NCBI GenBank assembly: GCA_963920635.1
Contig: OY987307.1
Location: forward strand, 2,232,001-2,296,000
DNA from: Pseudeuparius sepicola
Taxonomy: Eukaryota; Arthropoda; Insecta; Coleoptera; Anthribidae
DNA length: 64,000 nt
Reading direction: 5' to 3'
The number at the start of each line of letters is the position of its first letter. Position 1 is the first letter of the stretch. The notes under the pieces are model-generated. The model did not search any database and was not told the origin of the DNA. It saw only the letters and a list, made by a program, of their open reading frames with translations. The translations under genes were made by a program, and so were the position numbers. Below, in pieces: positions 34,954 through 45,999 of this stretch.

Positions 34954-36065
34954 TAATATCAGTGCAACAGTCACCATAATGGGAGGATTGTTGGAATAAG
35001 CTTTTTCAAAACTCTACTTCATACTTTCTGCTGCTTAATATTAAACTTCAAAAGGCCACTTTCACAAGCACTAAAAGGAAAATATGTTTTCAAATGAACA
35101 AAATATGGTTTGGTGGGATTTAATTAAGTGCTTACATTATTTATTTATAAAAGGTATTAATGGGTACCTAGGTACCTACTCTCCAGGCCTTGGTATGTAA
35201 CAATAGGGAAACTTGCAGTTTTGTTCTTAGAATCCAGTCTCATCCAGCAGATAGCAGGTAATCATACTTTAAGCTGTCATGCTTCATGCTGTCATACTCT
35301 CAGCCCACAAATCACTAATCAATTAGATACCCTGAAGTTGCCTCACGCGGTTTTGAGACAGACCCATGGATATATTATGATGTCGGTAAAGAAGATTACT
35401 ACTACCTTAAATATCTTAAATACCTTAAAATTTCTAATATTCTGGATATTTATCTTGGACAAGGGGCCCCTTCTAGGGAACTAGACGACTGTTGTTCACC
35501 ATTGCAAACATCAAATTAATTTTTAAAATGTAATCGTACTAGCCCATTTATGAATTTTCCAGGCAACTTGAAAAAGTTGTCTTTCGATCAGTTTGGTGGC
35601 GAAAAACCCAATTAAAAATTAAATGGAAGAGCACGTGGTGTTGAAATATTTGCCAGAGCCACACTCAGGCACAACCTTTATTTAATTTTACTTTTACAAT
35701 TATTTACGTCAAAATGTTACGAAAATTTTTTTTGGCTAAATAGCTTAGACACATGTGAAAACAACAAGATAAAACCGCATAAATACACTTGCGATCGAGT
35801 ACATCACTGTTGTCAGGCAAGCGTGATATTTTGTGGCCTATAGACCAATCGCCTTATTTCGCGGAACGTCATCGAATACGTGCTTTTATCTACGCCAGGC
35901 AGAGTTACTTGATTCGAGTATAGATCCAATAATAAAATCAGTTGGCATAAGCAGTAAGTTAAAAAGACATTAAACTTCGCCTGCAGTATGTATGGATCTC
36001 GGGCAATAACCTTTGTTTCTCGGTACGCACTTTTCTCAATTTCTCAGAGAATGCTTATAGAGTAA

Positions 36066-38763
36066 GATCCCAGGGCCCCCAGACGTAACTTATTTTCTAA
36101 AAGGCAAAATGTGCGGAATAGAGTAGTGTTCCTATGCACTTTGAACGCATGCGTATCGCCAAGTTGGGTAGATGGCCAATTTACAGGTAGCAGGTGAGAA
36201 AGGTAAGTAAAAATAGGACTCACTTTTTACACGATTTTTATATATGTTTTGAAGAATATTATTAAAAACTAATATTCAGCACTGCCAGACACTTCCCGTC
36301 GGCCATAATTTCCGCCAGACGCTTTAAAGCTCCCAAAAAAATGATTGAACTTTACTTATATTCTAACGCTTGATTTTTATATATGTTACTTAGGGGACTA
36401 TTTCAAAACTATATGTGATCAGCCAGACAAATTGTAGGGGCCAAACTTCCCCCAGACACAAAAAAAATCTGCCGTGAGTATGAGCGCGAGGGTACATATG
36501 CATGAGTTTCAGAGCGAGTGAGATATCTATGTTATTAAATTTAAACTGGGATTGATGTAAATGAAAATCTTCAATAAGAACTTAATAATATTTAAATATA
36601 CAGGGTGAGTTTTTTTCGATGTTTAGAAACCAGCGAAGCTAGAAGGAAGGTTAAATGGGAAAATATTTGCAGTTTTATGGGCCCAATTCAATGCAACTTT
36701 TGGATTTTTGACAAAGTTCATGGCTTTCTAGATATTCCGAAAAAAATTATTTTTCCCTATTCCTTCAAATCCCGCTAGCTCCGTTATTTTTGACTTTACA
36801 AAAAAAGTGTAAATACAAAACTTGTAGGGAATCATGTTCCTAATAAGAGGATCCAATCCTATTTTGCACGTGAGCTGTCATTTTAGAGATATATATGACA
36901 TATTACTTCGGTTTCTTTTAGATGCAAACCATAGTTGGCTATGGTCACGTAAAATCGAGCATTTTTAAGCTTTCTAACGATATATTACTCAATATGATTA
37001 TTTCGAAAAATATCGGAGTTATGGCGCTTTTTCTGTTTAATTCTTATTTTAACCGAGTTAGCCATGGAAACAATGAAATGCTAAATGCTTATTGACAAAT
37101 GACAGTCCTGAGTTATGGCGGTTTTTCTGTTTCCGGTTTTAATGGAGCTAGCCATAATGGAAACAATGAAATGCTTATTGAATATGTCAATCGTGTGCAG
37201 TTCGACAATTAGTTCAGTCATTAGCTAATTTTCTGCGAAAACTTCTAATTTCTACAAAAAGAATGTTTTTTTTTACTACCTCATTCCTCTTATGAGAAGT
37301 AATATTTCTCTCCCTAGGTAAATAATGATAATAAAAAAATACCTAGGTAAATAATGAAAAATTTTCTATATTTATGACATTTCTTGACATGTCTTTTTAT
37401 CAGCTTGACAACTGAACTCCCAGGCTAAATCTAATCAAATATGTAAAATATGGCAATATTTCAACGTTAGTAGTAAAAAAAATTCTATATACACTTTGGT
37501 TGAGAAGGCCATTATTTACCTCGCATATTATATAAAAATGCTCAGTAAATAATGGCTCACTTCTCAACCTAAGTGTATAATATACTATTTCAATCCTGAA
37601 AAAATGTGATATTGTCTAGTATATTCGGTGTAGCTTGAACGTTATGTTCGAGCTGCTTCTGCTGCAACTTGCCGTGTTGATGGATTCTGAATTACACAAG
37701 CTAGCACATTTGTTTCTGCAATTTCATTTATGTGATTTGATGTGTCCTTTGGCCTACTGAAGGAACCATATTGTCCCAAGTTATCATACCTACAACCTCT
37801 TAAAGGTAGGCAGGCAAGGCTGGCGGCGATCAAAGTATAGCGTTCATAATATAATAATATAACGAATCCAAAGAGATTTATTTGGGCGTATGCTCGGCAT
37901 ATCTATTGATCATAAAGTCGATATGGCTAAAATGTTGTCGTATCCTATAACCCCAGTGCCATTATCCATGTGCCATTTCGATGGTGCCATTTGTAAAACT
38001 CAAAAGTCCACCTTAATGAAATCTTTAGAAAAAGCCGTTGAACACAATTTACCACAACATTTTTCTAAATTTTTCGAAATAGTGACCACCCTGTATAAAA
38101 AATAAAAAATATTTTAACAGTTTTGGCCGTTTTGGAACAAGCAGGAGTTTTAATAAAGAGTGACTTTTTGTCGAAAATCCACAAAAAAAACTTTTCCATC
38201 TTCCGAACATCAGAGCGGGCCACGCTGTATATTTAAATATTATTAAGTTCTTATTGAAGATTTTCATTTACATCAATCCCAGTTTAAATTTAATAACATA
38301 GATAGCTCATTCGCTCTGAAACTCATGCATATAGTACCCTCGCGCTCATACTCACGGCAGATTTTTTTTTGTGTCTGGGGGAAGTTTGGCCCCTACAATT
38401 TGTCTGGCTGATCACATATAGTTTTGAAATAGTCCCCTAAGTAACATATAAAAATCAAGCGTTAGAATATAAGTAAAGTTCCATCATTTTTTTGGGAGCT
38501 TTAAAGCGTCTGGCGGAAATTATGGCCGACGGGAAGTGTCTGGCAGTGCTGAATATTAGTTTTTAATAATATTCTTCAAAACATATATAAAAATCGTGTA
38601 AAAAGTGAGTCCTATTTTTACTTACCTTTCTCACCTGCTACCTGTAAATTGGCCGTCTACCCAACTTAGCGGATACGCATGCGTTCAAAGTACATAGGAA
38701 CACTACTATATTCCGCACATTTTGTCTTTTAGAAAATAAGTTACGTATGGGGGCCCTGGGATC
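36066..38763. mobile_element. 2.7-kb inverted-repeat element with composite centre
   Basis: CCCAGGGCCCCCAGACGTAA at 36070 is mirrored near 38740-38760, and arms of about 535 bp end at TATACAGGGTGA (36598) and CACGCTGTATA (38222). The 1.6-kb centre is not palindromic and holds further small repeats, including an 85-bp palindrome at 37488-37572 (ACTTTGGTTGAGAAGG). The whole element interrupts a repeat whose halves lie at 35925-36062 and 38782-38935. Confidence 0.72.
37890..38050 (+). pseudogene. fragment of a recurrent insect protein of unknown function
   Basis: The frame reads DMAKMLSYPITPVPLSMCHF, then DGAICKTQKSTLMKSLEKAV. From memory of insect genomes, a YPLTPVPLSL-x-DG-x-KT-K-LM-LE block recurs in many uncharacterised, apparently repeat-borne proteins. 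I cannot name the family. The frame ends at a TACAGGGTG-type tip (CCACCCTGTATAA at 38090), so it is cut short. Confidence 0.4.
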
Positions 38764-38953
38764 TTGGACTATTAGAAAAATACCGTTATTGCTATAATTT
38801 TTACTGTTCTCTCAAACTCATCAGAAAACTAATAAAACGACTGTTTTCCAACTAGTTTATGTTGTTTGTTTGGCCTTCGTCAGAATTTTGAGGTTACGTC
38901 ACCCGCTCCTAATGACGGTTAATTTAAAAGGTCTATTTTCTTCTCTCTCATAG

Positions 38954-39151
38954 GTCGCCGCAATTTGAAGCTTACCACGACAGTGACCTGCGACAACGGC
39001 AAGCCCGTCAAAGTGCCGGACGCGCAGACCTACGTGATGGTGCTGCGCCCGCAGACGCCCAGCATCAACCTGAACGGCACTGGCAACATGGCGAGGAAGT
39101 ACGACGACTTCAGGGAGGGCGTCAGGGTGTTGGCCGACATTAGAATCACCG
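38954..39151 (+). CDS. Cals: calsyntenin exon 7 of window: membrane-proximal ectodomain
   Basis: 198 nt, acceptor CATAG to 38953, donor GTGAGA at 39152, phase 1 to 1. It reads RRNLKLTTTVTCDNGKPVKV, then YVMVLRPQTPSINLNGTGNM with an N-G-T sequon, and REGVRVLADIRITG. This matches the RRLKITSTIKC...GYVMVLQPEEPKISL region of the family. Symmetric phase means skipping would keep the frame. Confidence 0.96.
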
Positions 39152-39529
39152 GTGAGAAAATTGAAAATTTTCGCCACGATATCTTGTACAATAGGGTACA
39201 GCCACCTTTTTTTTAAGCACCTTGAAGCTATAGTTTTTTGTCGTTGGCAACATGGTCAGTCTTAATTTTATGGTCCGCAGGCAGAATATTGATGAATCTT
39301 AGTTTCTTCTGGAACGAGAAGTTTTGCTGACGCAGGATTTATCTGGAAGAAACTCAGATTCATCAATGCTCTTGCAGTTTCAAATAACACAGAAGCATTC
39401 TGGATGTAAGGACTTTTATTTCATACAAGTTTTCTTTAAGAAGAACATGTTGTCAATTACCTTAGGTTGATACAGGAAGTAGCACCCATAGTTTATGAAA
39501 TAAAAATATGAAGTTTTACCTGGACCAAA

Positions 39530-40367
39530 CACTATTAAAGACCTGTGCATAGCGCTGTTTCAAGCGATCGCCACTGGCACCACACGACGAAACAAATTTA
39601 CACGGTGGTTGAATGTTAAAACACCATTGTTGCAGAATCTTTTATAAAATAAAAACATGCAAATTGTTGCAACGAATTTAATATCCAAAATAAAATAAAA
39701 TATTTGTTTGTTATGTCCCTCTAATTTGACGAGTTCACATGGCGTATTTCCATACATTTTCTTAAGAAAAACGAGTCTAGAATGCAAGCAGACTATTTGG
39801 TACTTTTTGCTTTGAAATGAAGTCCATGGTAAGTTGTAGTGTAAGTAAGCATAACAGCATTAAATTTTTCAGTTTCTTCTTTATATGGAGGACTGTTGGT
39901 TCGCTATAAACAAAATTTTCTATTTTCATTCTTGCATACATTACAAAATACTCTTCAGAAATAATATCTAGGATTTTCGCTTCTTCAGCTGGTTGATCAG
40001 ATCATCCCATGATTCCAAAATAGTGTTTATTCTTCTGCAATTCACCTAACGGTCTGTGCAGTGTGCATACCATTTTCTCCATGTGCATGGGAATTTCATG
40101 TTATTACAAACAAATCTACCTATAAAAGCTGTGTTAATAGGATAAAACTGCTAAATACTGGACGCAAAGACAGTTCGTTACCGTAAAAAGAAGGCAAATC
40201 GTAATAAAGCTGGATATTAAAAATTTGGGACATTTTAAACGCCAGTAACTGACATACCAATAACCCTATAACCTATAATAAGTCGCCATTTTTTTCGTCG
40301 AGTGGCGCCACCCCAGTCCGTGAACAACAATGAAATATGCCGGGTCTTTAATATAGTGTTGGTCCAG
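39530..40367. mobile_element. 838-bp CTGGACC element, complete copy
   Basis: CTGGACCAAACACTATTAAAG at 39530 and CTTTAATATAGTGTTGGTCC to 40367 form the inverted ends, and GTTTTAC is present on both sides (39523-39529 and 40368-40374). Other copies are at 59457-60340 (inverse) and 18548-19936 (interrupted). A frame on the minus strand (MYGNTPCELVKLEGHNKQIF) is shared with the 60-kb copy but has no domain I recognise. The TSD length resembles hAT or piggyBac-like elements; the class is not settled. Confidence 0.8.
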
Positions 40368-40395
40368 GTTTTACTAATGTGATAATACCATCGAA

Positions 40396-41793
40396 TTGAT
40401 AAGTACAATGGAAGTCGCACAGGTACCACTTTCATTGTTGTTTGGGGCAGCCAACTCTAGAGAGAGATAGGTTTCAAATGGCAATAAGTAAGACAAGGAC
40501 GCCTAATGAACGTGTCAGCTGATTCAGGCAAAGGAGGTATATAGGGATGTTGCATATTAATGAGAGAATTTAATGGGCATGTTCCGTAATTCTCTTTATT
40601 GTATGATCTGTATTCCGAAATTCGGGGCTTGTTTGTAGGAATGAGAATTTTTCTATATAACCACAATTATGTAAATATTGCACAGAAAAAAGTAGTGAAT
40701 TGATTAAGAAAATTATCTACATGGCAATTGTATGTACCTGGAAGTAAATTGAGACAAATAAAATACAAATTACAAAATAAAAGTTTATTTTAAAATAAAG
40801 GCGACAAAATATCTAGGATAAGGTATACATTTTCAACTTTAATTACTTATCTTAATTGATTTATTAATTTTAAAATTCAATTTAATAGGAAAAGCATGTA
40901 AGACAGGTAGCTTTTACATATTTTTATATATATTTTATATTGTTTAGGCATCTAACAAAAAGAATTGCAAATAATTACCTTATTAAAGGGACCAGAACCT
41001 CCAGATTAATTTCATCTTTGACTACGAAGAGCTAGGTTCATTAGCACAATATTTTGCCAGTTGTTCCCTTCATAGGGACTTGGAAAATAAAAAACTGTAG
41101 TAATTACATACTTTTTAAGTTTGCGCTGCCCAAAATTCTCTATGAAATAATTGCTCTCAATAAATTGTTGACTACAAATGCAAGTAAATACTTGTAGACT
41201 ACAAAATTTTTCCTTTTTATTGCTGCAATCCACTTGTCTCTAATATCACCTTATCTCTTGGAAAACTGCAAAGTTATTAGCAAAGATTTTTAAGACTTAC
41301 GAATGAAAAGAAACCCCACTATTCTTATTCTTTCCGCCCCGTTTGGTAGGTACATCCAAATACACAACAGGAGTTGGCCCTCTTTTTTGTAATTTACAAC
41401 TTAAACAGAAAGAATATAGCCACATAGCTAAATCAAATTTTCTCTCCGATCTAAAAATATAATATTAAACCAAACACCAACTAAGAAAACTCAACGCCGT
41501 TTTATTCGAAACTGCCACCACGACACGAACTCAAATCAAATATAAATAATACAATAATTACTCCTATTCGTATTGGGACTTGGGACTTTGGGACAGAAGG
41601 AAAATTAAAATGACGTTTGACAACGGAACTCGTTTGAAGCACAGGACACAAAATTATAAAGTTAGGACAAACACCTATTTTGTGTTATGTGGTTTTTGCC
41701 GGAATCAGCTGATTTATTTACTATTTCACTTACTCAAGTTTGGCTGCCAGTTTCTCTCTCTACACTCCTTCCATCTACTTGTCATTTCAATGG
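40396..41793 (-). mobile_element. 1.4-kb dispersed repeat with THAP fragment, copy 2
   Basis: Second copy of 20331-21705. Its THAP start is further damaged: a 4-bp insertion after GGATGTACC (near 41346) and a loss of six bases remove the first Cys pair. The distal part ENFGQRKLKKYV followed by TTVF, matching the THAP RKLK...PTxF box, is more continuous here (minus strand, about 41180-41070). It abuts the CTGGACC element ending at 40367. Confidence 0.8.
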
Positions 41794-41964
41794 ATAATAC
41801 CCACTTATAAGGGTACCGTCCGGAAATAACCAAAATTCTGGTTTCGTGTTCCAAAAATGACCAGACAACTCCGAATAGTGTTTCGGGGGACTTGAAGCGC
41901 CGCACCCGAAAACAGCTCGGAATTACAGCAGGAGGTATCTGATTTCTTCTGTTGACTTCTGTAG

Positions 41965-42134
41965 GTGAGCAAAAGCTGGACAAATGCCAGATGACGATCT
42001 ACCCGATCCTGAACCCGGACCACGAGATCTTGTCCGTGCCCGAGGAGATGCTCAAGCGTCTCGGTATGGCGGCGAGAGTGTCGAAAGATGGCGCCACCAT
42101 CACCGGGTCCGATATGGCCTTCAACTACGAACAG
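41965..42134 (+). CDS. Cals: calsyntenin exon 8 of window: ectodomain
   Basis: 170 nt, acceptor CTGTAG to 41964, donor GTAGAA at 42135 (weaker than the GTAAG consensus), phase 1 to 0. It encodes GEQKLDKCQMTIYPILNPDH, then VPEEMLKRLGMAARVSKDGA and GSDMAFNYEQ. The ordered match is to the family's LDTCEVTV...GIEVSSSELGMTFTG segment, with a single conserved Cys. The acceptor follows 170 bp after the THAP repeat. Confidence 0.95.
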
Positions 42135-42222
42135 GTAGAATTCGCACTGTCGATACTCCGTCACTATCTTATAAATGTCATTTGTAAGGTGCTTTTTCCC
42201 AAAATAACGTCATCGTTTGCAG

Positions 42223-42339
42223 GTTCTAAGGCAGATCGTGTACACTAACAGGAAGCCAGCCTACTACTTGAACAGGGTGTTCAAACTAACTTGTTCCGAG
42301 TTGAACGGCCGGTTCACCTCTAACGAATATGTTCAAACG
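42223..42339 (+). CDS. Cals: calsyntenin exon 9 of window: ectodomain, SELNGR block
   Basis: 117 nt, 39 codons, acceptor TTTGCAG to 42222, donor GTGAGT at 42340, phase 0 at both ends. It reads VLRQIVYTNRKPAYYLNRVF, then KLTCSELNGRFTSNEYVQT. FKLxCSELNGRxxSNE is among the most invariant calsyntenin segments. The preceding intron is only 88 bp, the shortest in the gene. Confidence 0.97.
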
Positions 42340-42415
42340 GTGAGTGACGAAAAGTTCGCACTGTATTCAAAATTTAGGGAGCTTTATTGTGCGCCACCTT
42401 ATAGTATATTTTTGA

Positions 42416-42703
42416 CGAGTGCGGCAATAAATCAAGGAGGCGACGCACGAGGCCGGAGGCCGAGTGTGGCGCCAAAATTGACGCGCGAGGCCGTAGGAGT
42501 GCGGCAATAGGCCGAGGGGTATCCGTCGCGAAGGTAACGTGAGGCCGCGAAGCGGCTGAACTTCCATGGTGGCGAACCATGCGCGAGTTACCTAAAAGAA
42601 GGTAGGGGCGGCGCAGCCGCCGCCTGCTGGAGGCACTGGGATACGTCCACCCTGCGCGTCAGCGCCAGCGCAGGTGGACGAATTGCTAGTGGTATATTTT
42701 TGA
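42416..42703. mobile_element. GC-rich 276-bp insert flanked by a 12-bp direct repeat
   Basis: GTATATTTTTGA is present exactly at 42404-42415 and 42692-42703. Between them lies sequence far richer in GC than the other introns, with local palindromes (GGCGGCGCAGCCGCCGCC near 42607, CGTCCACC...GGTGGACG near 42646-42680). Removing insert plus one repeat would leave an intron of about 114 bp. A 12-bp duplication suggests a retroposed SINE-like unit or an element with long target duplications. No pol III boxes were confidently read. Confidence 0.65.
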
Positions 42704-42741
42704 TTCGAGGGCTGCTATTTCAAACTGCCTTAAATCTTTAG

Positions 42742-42959
42742 CTCACCGTCATCCATCCGCAACCGAAGGAGCCTCTGGTCGCCCACGCCCAGGTCAGCAA
42801 GCACACGGTCGAGGTCAGGCCCGCGTCCGTCATCTCCCACGACTACGCCCCGTCCGAACACTTGAATCTGATGGCGAGCGGCGGCTCCCACGCCGTCACC
42901 ATCATCGTGGTGGTCTGCGTCGGATTCCTGCTGTTTATGATCGTCCTGGGGGTCATCAG
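42742..42959 (+). CDS. Cals: calsyntenin exon 10 of window: stalk and transmembrane helix
   Basis: 218 nt, acceptor TTTAG to 42741, donor GTAAAT at 42960, phase 0 in, 2 out. LTVIHPQPKEPLVAHAQVSK begins the stalk, the region where family members are shed by secretases (known for vertebrate calsyntenins, not shown here). SHAVTIIVVVCVGFLLFMIV then LGVIR forms one hydrophobic membrane segment with a basic stop, conserved in position and sequence with VVIVVCVSFLVFMIILGVFR. Confidence 0.97.
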
Positions 42960-43087
42960 GTAAATATCGGTGATCGGGTTTTTCTTGCTCTCGTCGCAAG
43001 TAGACATGTTTACGCTGATGTTGTTGTCAGTTTAATTGGTTGTCGGCAAAAAGAAGATGTTTGTTAATGTCTGTCGTTTTGTCGTAG

Positions 43088-43187
43088 AATCAGGGCGGCC
43101 CACCAGAGGAGCTCGACCGAAGAGACCCAAGATGGCGAGATGACTTGGGACGATTCCGCTTTGACTATCACGGTGAACCCGATGGAG
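43088..43187 (+). CDS. Cals: calsyntenin exon 11 of window: juxtamembrane tail and first kinesin-binding motif
   Basis: 100 nt, acceptor GTCGTAG to 43087, donor GTGAGT at 43188, phase 2 to 0. It encodes IRAAHQRSSTEETQDGEMTW then DDSALTITVNPME. The MTWDDSALTITVNPME block is the first WD (KBS1) motif that binds the TPR domain of kinesin light chain in vertebrate calsyntenins. Key residues W, D, D are at 43146-43154. IRAAHQR is the usual membrane-adjacent basic signature. Confidence 0.97.
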
Positions 43188-43636
43188 GTGAGTTTGATAA
43201 CATAATTTCTTATTGTAAAATGTTTTAATAGGTTCCATTGGAAATCTTTTTTTTTTGTTTCAATTTTTATTCATTGGTATCAGGTGTTTATTACTATTTG
43301 ATTAGAATTTCAGCAGAAATGGAAGTAACGGAAGAAAGTGTACCGATATAAATACAGAATATTGTCGATTTTGAATAGATTTTGGTGTCAAAATTGGGGA
43401 AATCATATTAGGAATATTTTTATAAAAAATTCTAATCATGGCTCTGGATTGGGCATCTCTTAAAACGGGTTTGTATTGCTAAAGTCACTTGAAACAGCAT
43501 AAAAAACTCTAATTGGCTTCACAAAAAGAATATAGGACATAAGCGTCACGCAGTTTTCAAAAATATACATATTCTATAAGCAACATAATATTTCACTTTT
43601 AAGGTTTTTTTAAGGTGGTTGTCAAACACAACGTAA
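43188..43636. other. start of last calsyntenin intron, no feature recognised
   Basis: AT-rich sequence with no coding segment or clear repeat border before the LINE tail at 43637. Confidence 0.3.
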
Positions 43637-44690
43637 AGGTTAATTGAATTGAATTGAATAAGTTTATTTACATAAAAAAAGATATATTTATAATTGATTA
43701 TATTACACTATACAAATAAACTCAATAATAAGTACTCGATAAGCATAGCTTGTGTGAGTACAAGTACATATACATATAAAATTATGATTAAAATATTAAT
43801 AATTATTATGAAATACATAATATGTTATTATTTAAAATCCATTTTTTTTTTTCAAGTTATTAATTAAATTGGTAAGAGAAGAATACGAAAAATTTGATTT
43901 CAATATTCCATTTTTAACTTTTAATTTATACATTTTATATATTTTAGTTAATTTAATGTCCTTAGGAGTAATTTAAGAAACATATGGTAATAAAAAAATT
44001 TAATACTTGATAATTTATTATGTTTTTATTTATAAAAACATACAGTAAAATATTGCAACAATATAGCTGCCTTATGTCATTTTATTTGTTTCTTTGAATA
44101 ATACATTTGTTGGGTACATATAATTTTTTTATATATATAATTTTTAAAAACAGTTTTTGTAAAATTTCTAATTTTATTAAGTAATTTTGATTCACCCCTC
44201 TCTAACCAAGAATACCATAACTTAATTAGGATTGTATTAAACCATAATATATTATTTTTAAAGATTTTGTCAATTTTTTTATTAAAATTTTTTGAATAAC
44301 ATGTCTAATTTTTTAACTACATAATTTATGTGCTCATTCCATTTCAAATTTTTGTCAATTATTATAATACCCAGGTATTTAATAATATTGGTTGCTTCAT
44401 AAATTGTTGCATCTTTATTAAAGTTCAAAATTTGAATATTAGGTAGGTAAACTATTCGAATATGAACTAAAAGGAAGAAATTTACTTTTATCAAAATTTA
44501 CAGTTAACAGGTTATCATCAAACCAACTTAAAATGTCAGGAAAATTATTCTGAATTGTCTCTTTAAGATCATCCCAATTATCACCTTTATAACAAACTAT
44601 GGTATCATCTGCACAGCTATGAACATTACCACAGAATAAATAGCTTTGCAACAGATGCCTCCTTACGGACATGTGTCAAAAATAAGCGAG
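43637..44690 (-). mobile_element. truncated LINE in antisense orientation
   Basis: On the minus strand 44672-44439 reads NVHSCADDTIVCYKGDNWDD, a reverse-transcriptase palm motif with ADD (usually YADD), then ILSWFDDNLLTVNFDKSK. 44494-44282 continues in another frame with YLGIIIIDKNLKWNEHINYV. Both are standard downstream RT blocks of Jockey/CR1-like elements. The 3' end is a pentameric tail reading ATTCA units at 43637-43655. The 5' part is missing and frames are broken. Confidence 0.82.
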
Positions 44691-45549
44691 CCTCCATTTC
44701 AATTCACAGAAAGACAGACAGTATTTTAAGCATAAATTTGGTTCTAATATAATCTCTTTGATATGTAGATTAAGGACGGAAATAAAACGTCATCACCTCG
44801 CGACGACCTTCATTTGACCGTGTTCCTAACTAGGATAAATGTTGCTAAAACAGAAATTGGGCACTGGAGTGCAAAAATTGCGCAAGTGTCTGTAAGATGG
44901 CGCTGGAGTTGGAGAGCGGCCATTGGTACAGAGCGAGAATAAAAAGTAATGTTTCGCCTTGCTGAAATAAGTTTCCGTTCCTTATAAGTTGTTTTGTTGC
45001 CCGGCAAGGTCGTTGGTCGGAACCAGGGGTCTAGGGGGGAGGGAGGCGAACCGACCCCCTTTTTTATACAAATAACAGCACATCGCTCCCATCCTGGCGT
45101 ATTTTGCGATTGAAACTGTGAATTGTTAAACACAAAATAATAATATGAATATTTTGCTCTCCTTTATTTTTCTATATTTTTTCATAGTTATTAAGAATAT
45201 TGTTGAGTAAAATATTAAGTAAGAGGACTACCTACCGGCTGTCAAATCTACTGTCATGACATAATAATTCTGCCTCAAAACCGCATGAATGATCACAATA
45301 CTTACCCTAACTGACATTTAGAATTTATGTCACTATAGTTTTATCTTTTATCATTCTATTAACTTTTCATTAAGTACTTAATATTGATAAACCGAAAGAA
45401 ATTAAAATTCTGTTGTATTTGATCCAAAGTTGACGTAAAGTTGTGAATTTTGTTAGATACGTGAAATACCTACTATTTGCTGATATCTTAATATATGTAT
45501 TATTTTGGCATACATTTAGAGTAATGGAAAATGTAATGTAGATAAATTT

Positions 45550-45860
45550 TTTCTACAAGCGTGCGGAAAAGTACACTTTTCCGTACGCATTTTAGTTTAG
45601 AAAGTGTCACTTTTCCGCACTACTTTTCCGCACTAGTGCGGAAAAGTGACACTTTCTAAACTAAAATGCGTGCGGAAAAGTAAATGCGTGCGGAAAAGTG
45701 TCTTACTTTTCCGCACGCTTGTAGAAAAAATAGTGTTCCTAACTCTTGCGGAAAGTGTCTTTTCCACACTCGATTTCTTGGCTGAACTCCGCTACGCGTC
45801 GTTCAGCCAACTGCAATCGCGTGCGGAAAAGTGGCACTTTCCGCACTTGTTAGGAAATAT
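45550..45860. repeat. palindromic cluster of GTGCGGAAAAGT words
   Basis: GTGCGGAAAAGT or its complement occurs about ten times. The first half, 45550-45731, is an imperfect palindrome centred near 45637 (ACTTTTCCGCAC / GTGCGGAAAAGT side by side). The second, 45732-45860, is another (TTCCTAACTCTTGCGG against CCGCACTTGTTAGGAA). A small hairpin follows at 45882-45926 (ACCATAGAAGAAT). Nothing is encoded. Confidence 0.8.
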
Positions 45861-45999
45861 ACTATATAGGTACTACCATAGAAGAATTTACGTAGTAGAT
45901 TCTTCTATGGTACTACCTAAATGCTTGCCGGTACATCAACTTTGTGTCAAACATAATAGAATTTTAAAGCGTTAATATAATTTTCTTTTGAAAAAGACA

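Larger units (their letters stand above)
32488..35626. repeat. inverted 78-bp arms three kilobases apart
   Basis: 32488-32566 (TTAATTGGGTTTTTCGCC form, then GACAACTTTTTCAAGTTGCC) returns inverted at 35549-35626 with nearly no change, and GGGCTAGT continues on the inner side of both. Between them lie a hairpin insertion, a LINE-free repeat block (32807-33400) and a TACAGGGTGTTCC foldback. The outer pair probably marks one larger composite element inserted between exons 6 and 7. Confidence 0.6.

Noticed and set aside
42730..42999. His/Asp-rich antisense frame over the transmembrane exon
   Set aside because: It is the reverse strand of calsyntenin exon 10, and repeated HHD/DD comes from antisense Val/Ile codons.
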